Positions 9,950 through 11,337 of a DNA stretch of 11,337 nucleotides are shown here, one piece after another. Both the position numbers and the translations under genes were made by a program. The stretch's first letter is position 1; each line of letters opens with the position of its first letter. The DNA lies in the NCBI GenBank assembly GCA_000697335.1, contig JNEM01015610.1, positions 1-11,337 of the forward strand, written 5' to 3'. The notes beneath the pieces are model-generated. The model searched no databases. It was given only the letters and a program-made list of their open reading frames with translations, and was not told the origin of the DNA. The stretch comes from Conidiobolus incongruus B7586 (Eukaryota > Entomophthoromycota > Entomophthoromycetes > Entomophthorales > Conidiobolaceae).

Positions 9950-9972
9950 AACTATTAATTCAACTATTAATC
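9950..9972. repeat. Short tandem duplication, unit about 12 nt
   Basis: AACTATTAATTC is followed directly by AACTATTAATC, a two-copy imperfect tandem repeat with a further ATTAAT after it. It is probably a slippage product with no evident function. Confidence 0.6.
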
Positions 9973-11203
9973 ATTAATTATATTTATTTATACTTTCAAG
10001 AAGACCAAAAATTTGAATAATGATATGTTGTGTTGGGACAAATTTTCAAAATCATATTTTGAAATAAATTAATATTTATATATTGCTAAATTAATAGTCT
10101 CTAACAATAGATATATAGGTTTTTTATTCATTTTTACTGTTTTTACCAAACTAAAATATACCTTTTCTTTTATTAGACTGAATTTAAGTTGTAAATTTTG
10201 TTTTGATTTGAAAAAATCATTTAAAATGCTGTTTTCGTAATTGAAAACCTATTTTAATATACCTAAATCATTTATATCAAAATATTTTGTTTAATACCTT
10301 AGATTAAATAGCTTTTACTTGTTTATTTTATATTATCTATCGCATTGATTTAAAACCGCAATATAATTTAATATAAATTATTCTCAAGTATAAAATAAAA
10401 TAGAGCATAAAATATTATAATATTTATACCTATATTAATATAAAGAATTTATTTTTCGTTGTTAGATGAATAATACTGAATCAGACCCTTATTAATTATT
10501 ATACTCAATTATTTTGTTAAAATACTATCTATATGTATAGTATTTGTGTTATACAATTATTAATATTATATCTATTATATTATCCAAAACTTATATCAAT
10601 TCATTAATAGTTTGAAGGATAATATTTATAAACACCGTTATCTTTGACTAAAAATTTTATTGAGTTAAATATATGTCCGAGTTAATACTGAACAAATATA
10701 GTTCAATAATTTTTTTACTAGAGTCATATTAATTAAAATAATTATAAAAATCTTAATCTATAATTATATAAATCAATCTATTGATATTATTAATATAATT
10801 TCCAATTCTTATATTAAAATTACACAATATAATATCATTCTATAGAAAACAATCAAATAGATATTTTGTAAAAATGAAATATGGTATGATATTTCAACCT
10901 AGCTGAGTTTTTTATATGACAATTTTCAATCATGAATTAATATTGATATTTGTTTATTATATCATATTTTTGTATTAAAAAACAACTATATAGAACTTTA
11001 TCAATGAGTTAATAAAATATAAATAATAAAATATTTCTTGAAATATCAAATTTATCTGTGTTATTATAATTTCAAAATGTGGCAGTTATTACTATAGAAT
11101 TAAAAAAAATGGGAAATTTTTTAATTTTTGATTTTTCAAACTTATTATTAGTTTTAAATAAAAAAAATATATAAAACAAATAGGAATATAAATAGTTTTG
11201 AAT

Positions 11204-11223
11204 TATATATATATATATATATA
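11204..11223. repeat. (TA)n microsatellite, 20 nt
   Basis: The third uninterrupted TA run of the window lies in the distal spacer and is flanked by poly-A and poly-T stretches. Confidence 0.85.
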
Positions 11224-11337
11224 ATAATTTTTTTGATTAAAAAATTATTTTTTTAAAATTAGTTGTTTAATTTAATTATACTTAAATTAAATAATAATTA
11301 TTAAAAGTTTTTTATTCTAGTATTAATAAAACTAAAT

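Larger units (their letters stand above)
9562..11337. other. AT-rich intergenic region downstream of AACS
   Basis: About 1.8 kb to the window edge, with many lines below 20% GC; 10741-10800 has 5 G/C of 60 by hand count. I see the AACS 3' end, a small tandem duplication and a TA run, but no gene on either strand, no tRNA and no mobile-element signature. Confidence 0.7.

Noticed and set aside
10520-10545. Hairpin with 9-bp perfect stem (AAATACTAT / ATAGTATTT) and 8-nt loop
   Set aside because: A rough estimate for this base composition gives about one or two such stems by chance in a spacer of this size.
9562-11337. Mobile element or virus-derived remnant in the distal spacer
   Set aside because: No terminal repeats, coding remnant or target-site duplication could be seen; composition alone is not evidence.

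Overview
The window looks like nuclear DNA of a fungus, most likely an early-diverging, AT-rich lineage such as Mucoromycota. The evidence is short GT-AG introns (50-95 nt), eukaryote-only proteins (TAF13, a PET100-type cytochrome oxidase assembly factor), a fungal-type single-chain FGAM synthase, and very AT-rich spacers around coding islands of clearly higher GC. A PET100 gene argues for aerobic mitochondria and therefore against the anaerobic Neocallimastigomycota, which otherwise share this composition. The exact lineage is an inference; no rRNA or other taxonomic marker is present.

Layout: (1) 1-3676 (+), the 3' nine-tenths of an ADE6-type phosphoribosylformylglycinamidine synthase, cut by the left edge and without introns in the visible part. 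(2) 3677-4411, AT-rich spacer with two TA-dinucleotide runs. (3) about 4412-4954 (+), TAF13, a histone-fold subunit of TFIID, with at least two introns and an unresolved first exon. (4) 5030-5474 (-), a four-exon gene for a 90-residue PET100 homologue, tail-to-tail with TAF13 and only 75 bp away. (5) 5475-7450, about 2 kb of AT-rich DNA between the divergent PET100 and AACS genes, with no gene I can support. (6) 7451-9561 (+), acetoacetyl-CoA synthetase in two exons (671 residues). (7) 9562-11337, about 1.8 kb of AT-rich DNA with no gene I can support.

The four genes serve unrelated housekeeping jobs: purine synthesis, basal transcription, respiratory-chain assembly, and ketone-body or leucine-carbon activation. 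This is ordinary eukaryotic gene order rather than a cluster. Two classes are visible. ADE6 and AACS are long, GC-richer, strongly codon-biased and intron-poor. TAF13 and PET100 are short, AT-rich in codon choice and intron-dense. The two small genes appear only once introns are resolved by hand.

I found no transposon, virus-derived element, tRNA, rRNA or CRISPR, and no convincing new system. The points most worth checking are the TAF13 start (possibly an ATG split by an intron), the PET100 model with its 33-nt exon, and the contrast in introns and codon use between neighbouring genes.
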